Shown here piece by piece: positions 10,731 through 21,230 of a stretch of 64,000 nt of DNA. The stretch is from Jaminaea rosea. Its lineage: Eukaryota > Basidiomycota > Exobasidiomycetes > Microstromatales. The translations under genes were made by a program, and so were the position numbers. The notes under the pieces are model-generated. The model worked only from the letters and a program-made list of their open reading frames with translations. It had not been told where the DNA came from and did no database searches. Positions within the stretch are counted from its first letter, which is position 1; each line of letters begins with the position of its first letter. The DNA lies in contig NW_020289988.1 in NCBI RefSeq assembly GCF_003144245.1, positions 62,001 through 126,000 on the forward strand, given 5' to 3'.

Positions 10731-12083
10731 CTACTTCGTCTTGCTCCCCGCCGCATTTCCACCCCACACCTCGTCATATACCTTCTTCCTCTCCTCCTCT
10801 CCCACGACGACGCGGAACCACACCTTTCTCAGGATTGTCTCCAACGGGTTGAAAGGCGCAACGGCCCTCTTGTAGCTCTTGTACAGCGGGTACTTCTTGG
10901 CCGACATCTTCTCCGTGTAGTCAGTCGAGGCGGCAAACAAGCCACTCATGGCCACGGGTGAGATGAGCGCGTAGTTGAGAACCAGAGCGTGACCCAGCTT
11001 GAGCATCTCACGCGCCGTGTGGTGCGAAGAGGTGAAGAGGGAAGGGTAAAATGTAATGGCCACAAAGAGGTAGAGCAGCCACCAGACGCATTGTTCGCAG
11101 GCAAAGTTGGGGTGGCGCGACCATGCCCAAAGCCCCTTGGTGACGAAGCCACGCTTCCTGTCGGCCTCGGTGAAGAGCTGCGCGCCGTCGCTGTAGCCAA
11201 AAGTGACTGCCTCGTCCTTCGTTGCCTGACTGTTGTCCTTGCCTTCGCGCTTCTGAGGCAGCCCAAAGAGGCTAGCCTTGTAGCCACGCTTCCAGTTCTG
11301 GTAAACTTGTTGTTGGTGGTCAGCAAGGAACTCGAAGCCCAAGTTGACGAGGAAGACTGCTGCAAGGATCAGATCGGCCGTGGTGAGCTGCAGTGTCGGG
11401 CTTGAGGCGAGGACGCCACGAGCGCTGAATGTGGTGGAGAGGAGCATATACTGCGGGAGGGCGGTGATAGCCAGCAGGATGTTCTGAATAATCGCAATGA
11501 AGAAGAAGGCGAAGAGCTCCCACTGCCAGCGGGGCATGCCCTTCCGCAGCTCGGGCCAGCGATAGTCCTCTTCGCCGACCTTGAAGAAGCCTCGGCGCCA
11601 GGCGTTGAAGGTGAGACGTGACGACCAGAGAAGCTGCAGTGCCAGCATCAGTGCAAGACGAGGCTGCAGCTGAGCGGTGACGTTGGAGTTGCCGGCGAGC
11701 TTCTTTCCCCAGAAGCTGAGGGCAGCTACAGGGTCACTGGCTGCGCCCTTGAGAGTCCCCTTTGCCAATCCGCTCGCAATGAGCTTGGCGGCGATCACCG
11801 GCTGCAGCGTGAAGTGAGCACCGTACCAGACCGGCGCAAACGTCCAGATGCGGTCCACCTGCGACGCGTTGCCTGTGATCTGCTGGGCGACATAGACGGC
11901 GGTAGAGGAGATGGTACAGAGTACGATGGCCGTGTGCAGTGGGTCAACGGTTGCGTAGTAAGTGAGCCAGGACTGCGGGCTGAGAGGGGAGTGAGAGGTG
12001 AAGAAGCTCTGCAGCGTGGGCAGAAACGACTTGAGAGTGGGTAGCAGGTGCGCAGACGCTTTGAGGTACTCGGTCGACGCCAT
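10731..12083 (-). CDS. DUF1295 family membrane protein (steroid 5-alpha-reductase-like)
   Basis: This intronless gene encodes 450 residues with several hydrophobic helices. The C-terminal third carries GLWAWSRHPNFACEQCVWWL, close to the RHPN-containing core shared by DUF1295 proteins and the C-terminal domain of steroid 5-alpha-reductases and isoprenylcysteine methyltransferases, where it contributes to the cofactor site. This points to an endoplasmic-reticulum membrane enzyme acting on a lipid, probably a reductase, but the substrate is unknown. The start at 12083 (MASTEYLKAS) is the first ATG of the frame. A tail rich in Lys/Glu (VGEEERKKVYDEVWGG) follows the last helix. Confidence 0.75.
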   Translation of the reverse strand: MASTEYLKASAHLLPTLKSFLPTLQSFFTSHSPLSPQSWLTYYATVDPLHTAIVLCTISSTAVYVAQQITGNASQVDRIWTFAPVWYGAHFTLQPVIAAKLIASGLAKGTLKGAASDPVAALSFWGKKLAGNSNVTAQLQPRLALMLALQLLWSSRLTFNAWRRGFFKVGEEDYRWPELRKGMPRWQWELFAFFFIAIIQNILLAITALPQYMLLSTTFSARGVLASSPTLQLTTADLILAAVFLVNLGFEFLADHQQQVYQNWKRGYKASLFGLPQKREGKDNSQATKDEAVTFGYSDGAQLFTEADRKRGFVTKGLWAWSRHPNFACEQCVWWLLYLFVAITFYPSLFTSSHHTAREMLKLGHALVLNYALISPVAMSGLFAASTDYTEKMSAKKYPLYKSYKRAVAPFNPLETILRKVWFRVVVGEEERKKVYDEVWGGNAAGSKTK

Positions 12084-12404
12084 GGCAGCTAGCGAGCGAG
12101 TGTTGATGGGGTAAGTTGGTTATGTGGATGGCAAAGGAAGGAGGACAAGACGGATGGAGTGGATCGGTGAGTGGATGGCTGAGGCCGAGCGAAATCAAGG
12201 ATCAGGAGGCGATCCGTTGGAGCCGCCGCGCCTCTGCTCCAGTGCCCACATTGCCTCTTCCGCCTGCCTCCACTCCATCTCTGTCCGCCGCATCATTCGT
12301 CAGCCCGGCGTCGACGCCTCGCCAAGGCTGCTCAACGCTCCACTGCACGACGGAAACACGGCTCAGCAACTAATCGCACCCACTGAATTCACGACTCGTT
12401 GACC
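12084..12404. promoter_or_regulatory. Divergent promoter between the DUF1295 gene and an unknown gene
   Basis: The two flanking genes start in opposite directions from this 321-base stretch. No distinct motif was recognised. Confidence 0.4.
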
Positions 12405-14357
12405 ATGGCGAGAGCTGCGAGCGCCAGTGGTAGCAGCGCAAAGAAGGCTCGCCCGCCTGCTCGCTACGCAAGAAAGAAGAGCGCCAAGTCTTCAAAGCAA
12501 TCCTTCTCGTCCGATCGATCCCAGTCGCATACCGCCGTGTTCAGGCCGTCCGTGTCGCGCAGCAGTAGTCGCGGCAGTAGCATATAGGGTACCGTGTGGC
12601 AGTCTCTGACCAGCCGTGGCTACATTCTGCCCCGTGTACGCTTCTAGAGAGACTCTGCCCGGCGAAGAGAGTGGTGAATGCTGCCAACGAGTCGTCCAAG
12701 GCATTGAGCTGGTCCTCCAACTTGCGCGCGTCTTGCCTGCTGACTTGACTGCGTCGCCTTTCTTCCCTCGTCGCAAGATTCTACTCTGCGTAACGCCACG
12801 TCCACCACATCGAAGCGCCTTACCCTTCCCGCACACCTCACGCAGACGGTCGAAGCATCCGCCGCCAGAAGCTATGCAGCCACGAGTGGCCTGGGCGACC
12901 ATTTTGCTGCTCAGCGCTCGCACTCAGCTTCCTCTCTGAGGCGGGTGACCAGTAATGTCGGCGTCGGCTCGGTTCCTGCGGCACTGGCACGCTACCGTAG
13001 GAAGGCTGGCGTGCCGCGCGTGATCACCAACGCCAGTGCGATCATTGACGCATCGTCATCAGGTGAGCCGGCGAAGCTGCCCCAGGTGCCGAGTGTCATA
13101 GCTGACCGAGAATACGCCATCGCGCAGCATCTCGCCCCTCCCTAGACTCCACAACTCATCTTGAGCTAGCCACACAGCAGGTGAGCACCTCGCTCAGTTG
13201 CAACACCAGCATAGCTCAACTCCAGCTCTCCCTCATCCGCCTCGCAGCCCCCTCCTTGGATGCGTGACCTCATTCATTCCCAGTCACCTCAGTCTAATGT
13301 TGCTCAAGCTTCAGAATGGGGACCTACATCTGAGGAGCAAGAACAATTGAGCGCAGTGTACGCCAGCTCCCCAACGCAAAGCATCAACAGCAGCACGAGC
13401 AGCAAGCCATTCTCCGAGCCAGGTCTGGCAGATCTGCGCCACCTCACGCTCGCTCGAGCACCGAATGTTCGTCCGATTGACTATGCGGAGGAGGACCTTA
13501 ATGCGGGTTATGCCAGCGACGAGTTTGCACTTGCTTCGCACCACTACGCCGACGGCGAAGAGACTACGTTGCTTGCCCAGCAAGAATTGACGTCTTCTCG
13601 CCCCCCGACCGCGCCTGAAATGCTCCGCCCTTGGTCGCCTCTGCGCAAGGACGGTCTTTCTTACCAAGAGGATGATGTGCAGACCGCCAAGGTCGCTACC
13701 ACGAACAGTCACCTCCATGCCATTGAATTAGCCCGTCCGACCAAGAGTGTCAGCTTCGCCGACTCGCCACAGTTCCTCAGCGACGTTCTTACTGCCTCAT
13801 CTGCTTCGCCCGGACATTCCTTTCTTACGCCAATGGATCCCTCCAACTCGGCGGACGGGCTTCAGCAGCTGCTTTCTGGCTCCTCTTCTTTGCTCTCGGA
13901 CTCAACTGGCAAGACAACGCCAACAACTCCCACGTCTGCTTCTGAGCACTTCTCCACACTACTGAAGCCTCGCAGCCCATGGAGTTCGCCTTTTGCTCCA
14001 CAGCTAGGTGGGATCGCCCGTAGACAAGGAGACGCGGCACCTCGTCCGTTGTACTCGGAGGCAGACGTCGAGATCTACAAGCGGGAGGTGCTCCTTGGCG
14101 GGCAGGCCGGCGCTGCCAGTAGCGAACAAGGGGAAGGCGCGAAGGATACCGGCAATCAGGGGCGATTCGAGACGTTCGACGACTATCCTGACGGCAGCAC
14201 AACTCGCTCCGGCAGTGTCGCAGCCGCAATTGCTGACGTCGGACAAGATACACACAAGACGACTGCAGAGCAAGAGCAGCATCACTTCTTTGATTCGGAG
14301 GGACTTGGCGACGACGAGGACTATCAGGATGATTGTGAGGGCATGAGGAGCGATTGA
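12405..14357 (+). CDS. Hypothetical low-complexity protein, five exons
   Basis: I do not recognise this protein. Splicing reconstructs one reading frame: exon 1 12405..about 12564, exon 2 12614..12673, exon 3 12778..13062, exon 4 13128..13180, exon 5 13248..14357. Introns have GTGAAT or GTGAGC donors and pyrimidine-rich acceptors, and phases agree throughout (for example ASSSG/CA-TCT giving SSSASRPSLDST, then ATQQ joined to PPPWMRD). The exon 1 donor (GTAGTC) is the least certain. The N-terminus is basic (ARYARKKSAKSSKQS); a Ser/Thr-rich middle carries SP and TP sites; the C-terminus is acidic (SEGLGDDEDYQDDCEG). The composition suggests a phosphoregulated nuclear or cell-cortex protein, but no domain supports a function. 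It shares a divergent promoter with the DUF1295 gene. Confidence 0.65.
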
Positions 14358-14482
14358 GTGCGAGAGCGAGGAGTGGCGACGAGAGATTTACAGGAGATGA
14401 GGGGAAGAGGGGAGAAGATTTACAATGTTGGGTAGAGGTTTGCGAGGACGATGTGATCTCGAGGGTGTTCTGGTGACAATGG

Positions 14483-17400
14483 CTAAGCCTTCTCCTCAAT
14501 GCCCTTGTCCTGCGAGTCTTTGACGCGTGGACGTGCCGTGCCGCCCGTGATGGCGGTGAGCCAGGGCCATCCGCCCCTCCTCGCGAGCCACTTCCATCCT
14601 TCCACGCTGAGCGTAAAGACAACCGTGGCAGCGAGAGCGACGCCCCACCCTACGCCACGGAGAGCGCCATGATGGAAGACGTCCGAGTTGAAACGCGGTA
14701 CGTAGAGGCAGAGAGGGATGGTGGCTACACCGAAGAGGACCGACCAAAAGAGGATTTTGTTCCTTGCTACGTGCTTGATGGCCTTCCATGAGAGAAGTGT
14801 ACCCTCCAGCGAGTGCATGGCCCAGGCGACGATCAAGTTCTGGAGGATGAGAGCCGTGAAGACCGCGGAGCGAGCTTGGAACACAACATCGCATGCCGGA
14901 CCGCCGTTGGAGCCGTTGCACTCCACTCCGAGGTCGCCACCGCCCACCGCGTATATCATGACGACGAAAACGACGAGGCAGGTCCAGCCCATGGTGAAGC
15001 CGTACACGAGCATGTCGACCACGACCAGCTTGGAGAAGACGCCAGCTTTGCCATCGACAGGTGGACGCTCCATGATCTCAGCGCTAGGCACCTCCATTCC
15101 CAGTCCGACAGCAGGTAGTGATGCGGTGACCATGTTGGCCCACAAGATTTCCACCGCGGTGAGCGCAAAGACGCTTTCCCCGGTTCGGTCTTGGAACGCC
15201 AATCCAACAAGGAGAAGGATAACCTCGCCCACATTAGCGACGAGGAGAGCTATGATGAAGCGTTGAATGTTGTCGAAGATGGTACGCCCCTCGCGAACGG
15301 CTTGAACGATAGACTCAAAACAGTCGTCCGTCAATACCATGTCCGCCGCAGCTTTGGCTACGTCAGTACCGGTTTCGCCCATGGCAATACCGATGGGAGC
15401 TTGCTTGAGGGCGGGTGCGTCGTTGACTCCGTCACCAGTCATAGCAATGTAGAGGCCGCGACGACGGCCGGCTTGAACCATGCGTACCTTGGTGCTTGGA
15501 GAGCAGCGGGCGATGACGAGAGGTAGCGTGGGAAGGGCGTCGACCTCGGATTCGGAAAGGGCCTCAAACTCCTGGGCGGTCATGACTGCTCCTTTGCCCT
15601 CCGAATGGTCCTGCGGTAGGATGCCAACCTCGCGAGCGATGGCGCGAGCTGTGGCTGCGTGGTCACCTGTGAGCATGGAGACCGTGATGCCAGCCTTCTT
15701 GCAGGCGAGTACCGCAGGGAGGGAGGTAGGGCGTGGAGGGTCGTACAGGGCGCAGAGACCAAGGAAGGTCATGTCGCATTCCACCGTGGCGCGGGTGAGC
15801 GTGGCGGCGGGTTGAAGCAAATTCCGCGAAGCGAAAGCAAGGACTCGCAGCCCTTGCCCTGCAAGACGCTCGGCTTGAGCCGTAATACGCTGGCGTCGCT
15901 CCTCGGTCAGGTCGCTGTCACAGCGCGCAAGCACACGCTCGACAGCTCCCTTCATGAGGGCCTGTTCCTTCTCGCCATCCGGACTGGTGTACACGGTAGT
16001 CATAAGCTTGACGTCGCTGTCAAAGGGATACTCAACGACGAGCTGGTATCCCTCGGGCGTCTTCTTCTCGCTGTTGGGCACGTCTTGGCCGAGAAGCTTG
16101 GGGCGACCCAGACCGAGCTTGGTAGCCATGACAAGGAGGGCGATTTCCGTAGGGTCGCCGCGAGCTGACCAGCCTGTGCGTTCGGCGTCGGGTGGCATAA
16201 GCTCGGCGATGTTGCAGAGTGAGGCGGCCGTTGCTAGCTTGCGGACGTCATCAGGTAGCGAGCCGTTGTCGCAGTACTTCTCGGTGCCCACCTCCGCAAT
16301 CCTGCCTACGGGCTCAAATGCGGTAGCGGCCTCCTCGACTTGATACTCTGCTCCATCCTCAAGCCAGAGCTTGCGCACGACCATCTTGCCCTGAGTAAGC
16401 GTACCAGTCTTGTCACTACAGATGTTCGTGACGCCGCCCAACGCTTCGAGGGCTTCAATCCTGCGCACCACGACGCCAGACTCTGCCATGCGCTTGGCGC
16501 CGACGGAGAAGGTGATGGTGAGGACCGGGATGAGCGACTCTGGAATGACACCGATGCCTAGCGCGATGGCGTAGAGCAAGATGTCTGAGTCGAGCTCGAA
16601 TTCGGCGACGGAGAAGACGATGATGGCGCAGAGGACCGCGAGGCCGAGCAGAATATAGGCGAACTTGTTGAGCTTGATTTGCAGAGGAGTGCCGTGGCGA
16701 AGACCAAGCAGCGTAGCCGTCTTGTCCCAAACCTTGGACCAGAAGCCGCCCTTGTTGTTGGCTTGGCGCGAAGCCATCTCCTCTGCGATCTTGCCAATCT
16801 GAGTCTGGCGGCCGGTGGCGATGACGATGCCCGTGCCGCGACCCTTGGTGACGACGGTCGAGGAGTAGGCGAGGTTGATGCGGTCCGCGGCACCGAGGGC
16901 CAAGTTGGGGTCGAAAATAGTGTCGAGCGTCTTGGCTACGGGCAGCGATTCGCCCGTCAGAGCGGCTTCGGACGTCTCGAGGTTGGTGTGCGCGAGGAGG
17001 CGAACGTCTGCGGGTAGGACATCACCCGTCCGGAATGCAATGACATCGCCTGGTACAAGCTGAGCGGAGGGGGTGACACGCAGCTCGCCATCGCGGTAGA
17101 CGGAAGCCGTGGGCGATGAGAGATCTCGCAGTGATGCCATGGTACGCTCTGCTTTCCACTCTTGCGTGAAGCCGATGACGATGTTGGTCACAATGACGGC
17201 GAGTACGACGCCACCTTCAACCCAGTCCTGCACGCCGAAGCTGAGCGCCATGGCTGCGAGGAGCACGACGGTGAGGCAGTTTGCCACCTGTCGGATGAAG
17301 ATGGTCAAGGCAGACGTAGGTTTCTGCTCCGTGACAACATTGGCGCCGTGAAGCGTCTGACGCTCAGTGGCGTCGGTCGATGTGAGACCGGTGGTAGTAG

Positions 17401-17716
17401 AGTTGAGCACTTGAAGTAGTAGCTCGCCGGTCATGATATGCCCTCGCACTGCAACGAGGCTTGCCACGGCGAGGGGGTCATGCCGGGCGGCGGCGATGGC
17501 TGCCGTGAGGGCGGGGTCATCGCGAATTGATGTGCTGACGGAGCTGATGGAGCTGGGTGCCGTCGATGTGAGTGTCTCTGAGCGTTGTCGATTGATTAAG
17601 CCACTATCAGGGGGTTTGGCTTCGTCTTCGCCACTTGGGCTCGAGCTGAGAGCGCCTGCGCCTGGGGTTGTGTTGGCACTGGCATTCGATGGCAGAGAGG
17701 TGGGGGGAGGTTCCAT
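14483..17716 (-). CDS. P-type (class II) cation-transporting ATPase
   Basis: This single-exon gene encodes a 1,077-residue ion pump. All catalytic landmarks are present: actuator LTGES, phosphorylated Asp435 in CSDKTGTLTQGK, the KGAVERVL nucleotide-binding site, the TGDH segment and MTGDGVNDAPALKQAPIGIAMG. About ten membrane helices are visible. Membrane helix 4 reads GVIPESLIPVLTITF. SERCA-type pumps have PEGL here and fungal ENA sodium pumps usually PSSL. This mixed signature fits class II fungal ENA or ACU (alkali-cation uptake) ATPases better than SERCA or PMR1, but I cannot assign the ion. The N-terminus (about 90 residues) is Ser/Pro-rich and unlike the family, so it may be regulatory. 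The gene is convergent with its left neighbour, only 125 bases away. Confidence 0.85.
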   Translation of the reverse strand: MEPPPTSLPSNASANTTPGAGALSSSPSGEDEAKPPDSGLINRQRSETLTSTAPSSISSVSTSIRDDPALTAAIAAARHDPLAVASLVAVRGHIMTGELLLQVLNSTTTGLTSTDATERQTLHGANVVTEQKPTSALTIFIRQVANCLTVVLLAAMALSFGVQDWVEGGVVLAVIVTNIVIGFTQEWKAERTMASLRDLSSPTASVYRDGELRVTPSAQLVPGDVIAFRTGDVLPADVRLLAHTNLETSEAALTGESLPVAKTLDTIFDPNLALGAADRINLAYSSTVVTKGRGTGIVIATGRQTQIGKIAEEMASRQANNKGGFWSKVWDKTATLLGLRHGTPLQIKLNKFAYILLGLAVLCAIIVFSVAEFELDSDILLYAIALGIGVIPESLIPVLTITFSVGAKRMAESGVVVRRIEALEALGGVTNICSDKTGTLTQGKMVVRKLWLEDGAEYQVEEAATAFEPVGRIAEVGTEKYCDNGSLPDDVRKLATAASLCNIAELMPPDAERTGWSARGDPTEIALLVMATKLGLGRPKLLGQDVPNSEKKTPEGYQLVVEYPFDSDVKLMTTVYTSPDGEKEQALMKGAVERVLARCDSDLTEERRQRITAQAERLAGQGLRVLAFASRNLLQPAATLTRATVECDMTFLGLCALYDPPRPTSLPAVLACKKAGITVSMLTGDHAATARAIAREVGILPQDHSEGKGAVMTAQEFEALSESEVDALPTLPLVIARCSPSTKVRMVQAGRRRGLYIAMTGDGVNDAPALKQAPIGIAMGETGTDVAKAAADMVLTDDCFESIVQAVREGRTIFDNIQRFIIALLVANVGEVILLLVGLAFQDRTGESVFALTAVEILWANMVTASLPAVGLGMEVPSAEIMERPPVDGKAGVFSKLVVVDMLVYGFTMGWTCLVVFVVMIYAVGGGDLGVECNGSNGGPACDVVFQARSAVFTALILQNLIVAWAMHSLEGTLLSWKAIKHVARNKILFWSVLFGVATIPLCLYVPRFNSDVFHHGALRGVGWGVALAATVVFTLSVEGWKWLARRGGWPWLTAITGGTARPRVKDSQDKGIEEKA

Positions 17717-18638
17717 GCGTTGGCTACAGAAAGCGACTTGAGAGCGAGTGTGATGCTAGTGAATGCTATGCGATGAAGGTGGTCAAGACGGGATCATTCT
17801 ATGAAGGGTACGACTGCCACGCCTTTAATAGGTGTGTGGGGGGCCCCCTCCTTGGCGTGCTAGCTCCAAGTGAGGCTGTGGCCGCGCTGATGCCCAGCCT
17901 GGTCTACTCTAGCTGACGCTGATGCTCTCGTTGCTGCTGTCGTCTCATCTTGTGCCTCTGCGTGATCGGGACATCAAGGGTCCAGGCAGTTGAGGAGCCA
18001 ATCTGCGTTGCTAAGTCCGCGCTACTCGACGAAGACGACGTCGACGACCGAATGCTTGGCGCTCGCCTCATGCACGCAGCCAGCACCGCTTTGTCGTCAT
18101 CCGCCCCCATCCAACAGCTTCGCGGCTTTACTCTGCTGCCCTTCGCACGGGAGATCGCCGATTATATCGTCCGAGCAGCAAGGCAGGACGAGACGACACG
18201 AGCGTAGAGATACGACCATGGCGGCGGCTTAGTCGAACCATCCTTGGACCTTTTGATCGCTGTTATCGCGGCGGTGAGCCTGGTGGGGCGGTAAGGTAGT
18301 CGAGCACGTGGCGTGCGTGGGCGTGGCGGGCTGAGCGCATGGTCGGCAAGAGCAGTGGAGCTCTGAGCGCGAGAGGAAACTTGCCGCCCAAATCGAAACG
18401 GCCGACGGCGGCTCGACTTGAATTCTGTAGCGGCTTGCCGTGCTTCGCGCAGCTTCGCTCGCTGTCATTGCTATCATCCAACAGCAACGACGGCTGGCCC
18501 GCTCATCATCTTCATCTTCATCTTCATCATTGCAATGTGCTGCTAGCATCGCCTACGAAAGTGCGGCCGACTTGACACCTCAGCTGTTCTCGATTCCATT
18601 CAGCACGCGTACGCAGCTAAATCGATTCTCAAGTCGCA
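17717..18638. promoter_or_regulatory. Long divergent intergenic region upstream of the ATPase gene
   Basis: These 922 bases lie between the ATPase start and an unknown gene on the other strand. Short open frames on both strands have no consistent family features. The length, unusual for this compact contig, suggests an extended regulatory region for the pump gene. No specific motif is claimed. Confidence 0.4.
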
Positions 18639-19709
18639 ATGACGCCAGCACAGCTTGGCTTCAGCCAATCGCTCCCCACTTCTGCGAGTTCTTTCGCATT
18701 GAATGGCAGCCATCTTCACAAGCGGCGGCGCTCAAGGGCAACTTGTAGACGAGCGTCAGCGCAATCAGCCGTATCGCAGCCACACGCAGCGGCAGGAACG
18801 GGCAATGACAGCGATTCCGATGACGACGAGGAGCCTATCGAGCAGGGATCGTCGTCCTCTGAAACAATTGGTGGTCACCCACGCAAACGTCCTCACCTTG
18901 ACTCGAGTGACGTTGGCCGCTTTGCAAGCATGTCCATCGCGCCGATGATGCTTGACCTAGACGGCAGCAAGGATCCGGCGGACGATCACGATGCTGCGCC
19001 GCCCACTACACCCTGCCTTCCCGACTCGAGCTCGTCGTGGGGTGCTCCGCCAACCACACCGACGACTGCAACCGCACCTGCCGGTTCTACGTGGGAAATT
19101 GACCGCTACCGCACTTACGTGGCCAGCCTCGACGACGACGATGAGGATGCAAACGCGTACGTTCCTCCACAGCCCTCGAGCCCTCCACGCCGAGGGTCAA
19201 AGGCTACAATTCCCATCACTCGTCAGGAAGCGGAAGAGGTCGAACGCTTCAAAGCTGCCAAAGATCCGGTAGCGATGCAAGAGGGCGAGGGAGCGGAGCC
19301 TTGCTTGGAGGTGAACCCGGAGCTACTCGCCAAGCTCGAAGCACACTCCCAGGCGCTGCTCGTGGGTGGGGACATGAGTCGTCGTCGCGGCGTGCCAGAC
19401 AGAGATACTGCTCAGGGAAGTGAAGGCGCTCTGGTACTCTGGAAGAGCCCGGAACAATTGATGCAGCAGAGAGCAGAGTCGCGAGGTCACATCGCCTCGA
19501 CGCCCAACGCTTCGTCCAACTCTTCATCTGCGACGGCGACACCCCTCTCGACAGGCCACTCGACGCCAACAGCAGCAGGCAGTCACAATCACCAATCCCT
19601 TTTCGCCTTCGGTACCGCGTCGCCAGACGTGCCCTTCTCGCCCATCTTCACAGGAGCGGCTGCCGCTCTCCCCCCGAGCAACGAAGAGATGGAGATGGAC
19701 TACGAGTAG
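18639..19709 (+). CDS. Hypothetical nuclear-type protein with acidic and basic patches
   Basis: I do not recognise this 356-residue, single-exon protein. It has a basic bipartite patch near the N-terminus (HKRRRSRATCRRAS) and a second KRP-type patch (HPRKRPHLDSS). There are two acidic stretches (DSDSDDDEEPIEQG and SLDDDDEDANAY) and many Pro-directed phosphosites. These features suggest a nuclear regulatory protein. The block RKRPHLDSSDVGRFASMSI, with the nearby ITRQEAEEVERF helix, is the least repetitive part and the best place to search for homologues. It starts at the first ATG after a CT-rich leader and ends in EEMEMDYE. Confidence 0.65.
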   Translation: MTPAQLGFSQSLPTSASSFALNGSHLHKRRRSRATCRRASAQSAVSQPHAAAGTGNDSDSDDDEEPIEQGSSSSETIGGHPRKRPHLDSSDVGRFASMSIAPMMLDLDGSKDPADDHDAAPPTTPCLPDSSSSWGAPPTTPTTATAPAGSTWEIDRYRTYVASLDDDDEDANAYVPPQPSSPPRRGSKATIPITRQEAEEVERFKAAKDPVAMQEGEGAEPCLEVNPELLAKLEAHSQALLVGGDMSRRRGVPDRDTAQGSEGALVLWKSPEQLMQQRAESRGHIASTPNASSNSSSATATPLSTGHSTPTAAGSHNHQSLFAFGTASPDVPFSPIFTGAAAALPPSNEEMEMDYE

Positions 19710-20073
19710 CGGTCGTGCTCCAGTTGTTTTGTTCACGGAAGAGCCAATCTTTGTTTCCTTTGTCAACCTGTACCATATGCATTCAGCCTCATCTCGAATC
19801 GTCATGACGTGCCATCGTAGCCTCTCTCATCCCTGCATGGCTCGTGCGCGGGTCACACGCCCGTCCTTCCGGACTTTCGGGCGAGTGGAAAGCAAGTGGC
19901 GTCCGTCCGGCTCAAGAGCGAGCATCTTGGCTCTCTTTCGTCCGGTTTTCGCTGCCGGCAGTCGAGAGCCTCCTCCTGACCGGCGGTCTTGTATAACGGT
20001 CGAGCCACCTTTTCCTTTCCTACGAAGCTCTACAACGCTCTATTCCTCCCTCACTCAAGCTTGTCCTTCCATC
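19710..20073. other. Upstream region of the enoyl-CoA hydratase gene with an in-frame open extension
   Basis: This lies between the stop of the preceding gene and the chosen hydratase start. The hydratase frame stays open back through the region and contains upstream ATG codons at 19777, 19804 and 19837, all in frame with 20074. The last would add 79 mostly basic residues beginning MARARVTRPSFRTFGRVESK. A promoter and the neighbour's 3' end must also fit here, so the extension is only a possibility. Confidence 0.4.
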
Positions 20074-21091
20074 ATGCCTCGCACACCACCACCGCCGCGA
20101 GACCCTCCCAAGGTCGGCCCACACCTCCTCCTGTCCCAGCCGATTCCGCATGTCCTTCATCTCACCCTCAATCGCCCTCAAGCCATGAACAGCATGACCG
20201 ACTCTCTCGAAAAGGATTTGCGCGCCACTCTCAAGTGGTTCGAGGCCAACACCAGCCTGTGGGTTCTCGTCCTCTCCGGCAGCGGCAAAGCCTTCTGCGC
20301 AGGTCAAGACCTCAAGGAGTGGCTTGAGAAGCCTAAGCTCTCTGCGCAGAGGAGCAGGGCGACGGGAAATGTTCCTCTGCAGCATGAGAAGGATAATGCG
20401 GCTATGCTTCATCGCATGAAGGATTTGGGCGGCTTTGGCGGATTGAGCACGCGCAAAAGTAACAAGCCTATGATCGTGGCTGTGGATGGGTTGGCTATGG
20501 GCGGTGGAATGGAAATTGTCGTCAACATGGACATCGTCGTTGCCACGTCAAGGGCACGCTTCTCGCTGCCTGAAGTCTGTCGCTCTGTAGTTGCGGCTCA
20601 GGGCGGCATCCCTCGTTTGATGAGCATCGCAGGCCCGCAGCTGGCGGCAGAGATGTTGCTCACAGGACGCATCATCAGCGCACAAGAAGGGTATGAGCGC
20701 TTTGGCTTCATAAATGCTCTTGTCGACGTTGACAAGGCTGCCACGCCAGAGGACGGGCAAGCTTGTGCGCTGGAAAAGGCGCTGGAGTACGCCCAGCTCA
20801 TCGTAGACAACTCGCCAGAGGCGGTGCAGGTCACTAAGCGAGCGATGCGACTCGCGAGGGATGGCGTGGATGAGAGTGTGTACAAGAGTGCGGGGGGGAT
20901 TGCGAGTAGGGCTTTGTATGCGGGCAAGAACATCAGTGAGGGGTTGACGGCTTTCAAGGAGGTGCGTTCGACAGCGATGACGCGCGGGCATTCTCGACGA
21001 TGACAACAGCTGACTTGCGCTACGTCTTGCGCTTTGCCAGAAACGCAAGCCCCGGTGGTTCGACCCGCCGGCAATCAAGTCAAAGCTGTGA
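20074..21091 (+). CDS. Peroxisomal enoyl-CoA hydratase/isomerase family protein
   Basis: This crotonase-fold enzyme acts on acyl-CoA thioesters. Exon 1 is 20074..20961 and exon 2 is 21041..21091, joined across a 79-base intron (GTGCGT donor, GCCAG acceptor), giving 312 residues. The oxyanion-hole segments are FCAGQDLKEW and AMGGGMEIVVNMD; the catalytic-type Glu residues lie in GGGME and in LPEVCRSVVAAQGGIPRL. The last exon encodes only KRKPRWFDPPAIKSKL; its SKL end is a perfect type 1 peroxisomal targeting signal. Unspliced transcript would end 14 codons into the intron and lose the signal. The substrate is not fixed. Beta-oxidation is the default, but the position near siderophore genes recalls the peroxisomal hydratases that make acyl groups for hydroxamate siderophores. 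Confidence 0.88.
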
Positions 21092-21230
21092 AGGTGTGAC
21101 GGGACAGAGCAAGAGAAGGGCGCCTTCCTAGCCTTGATCGAGTCGGAGAGGTTTGGATTGACGTTGAGAGTTACGGACGTTGGTCACAGGTATGTTTGAC
21201 CGAATCGACATGGAATACTCGCCTGCTAGA

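Noticed and set aside
17916-18575. Several 60-100 codon frames on both strands between the ATPase gene and the next gene
   Set aside because: Mutually overlapping, no splice logic, no shared motifs. Best explained as promoter sequence.
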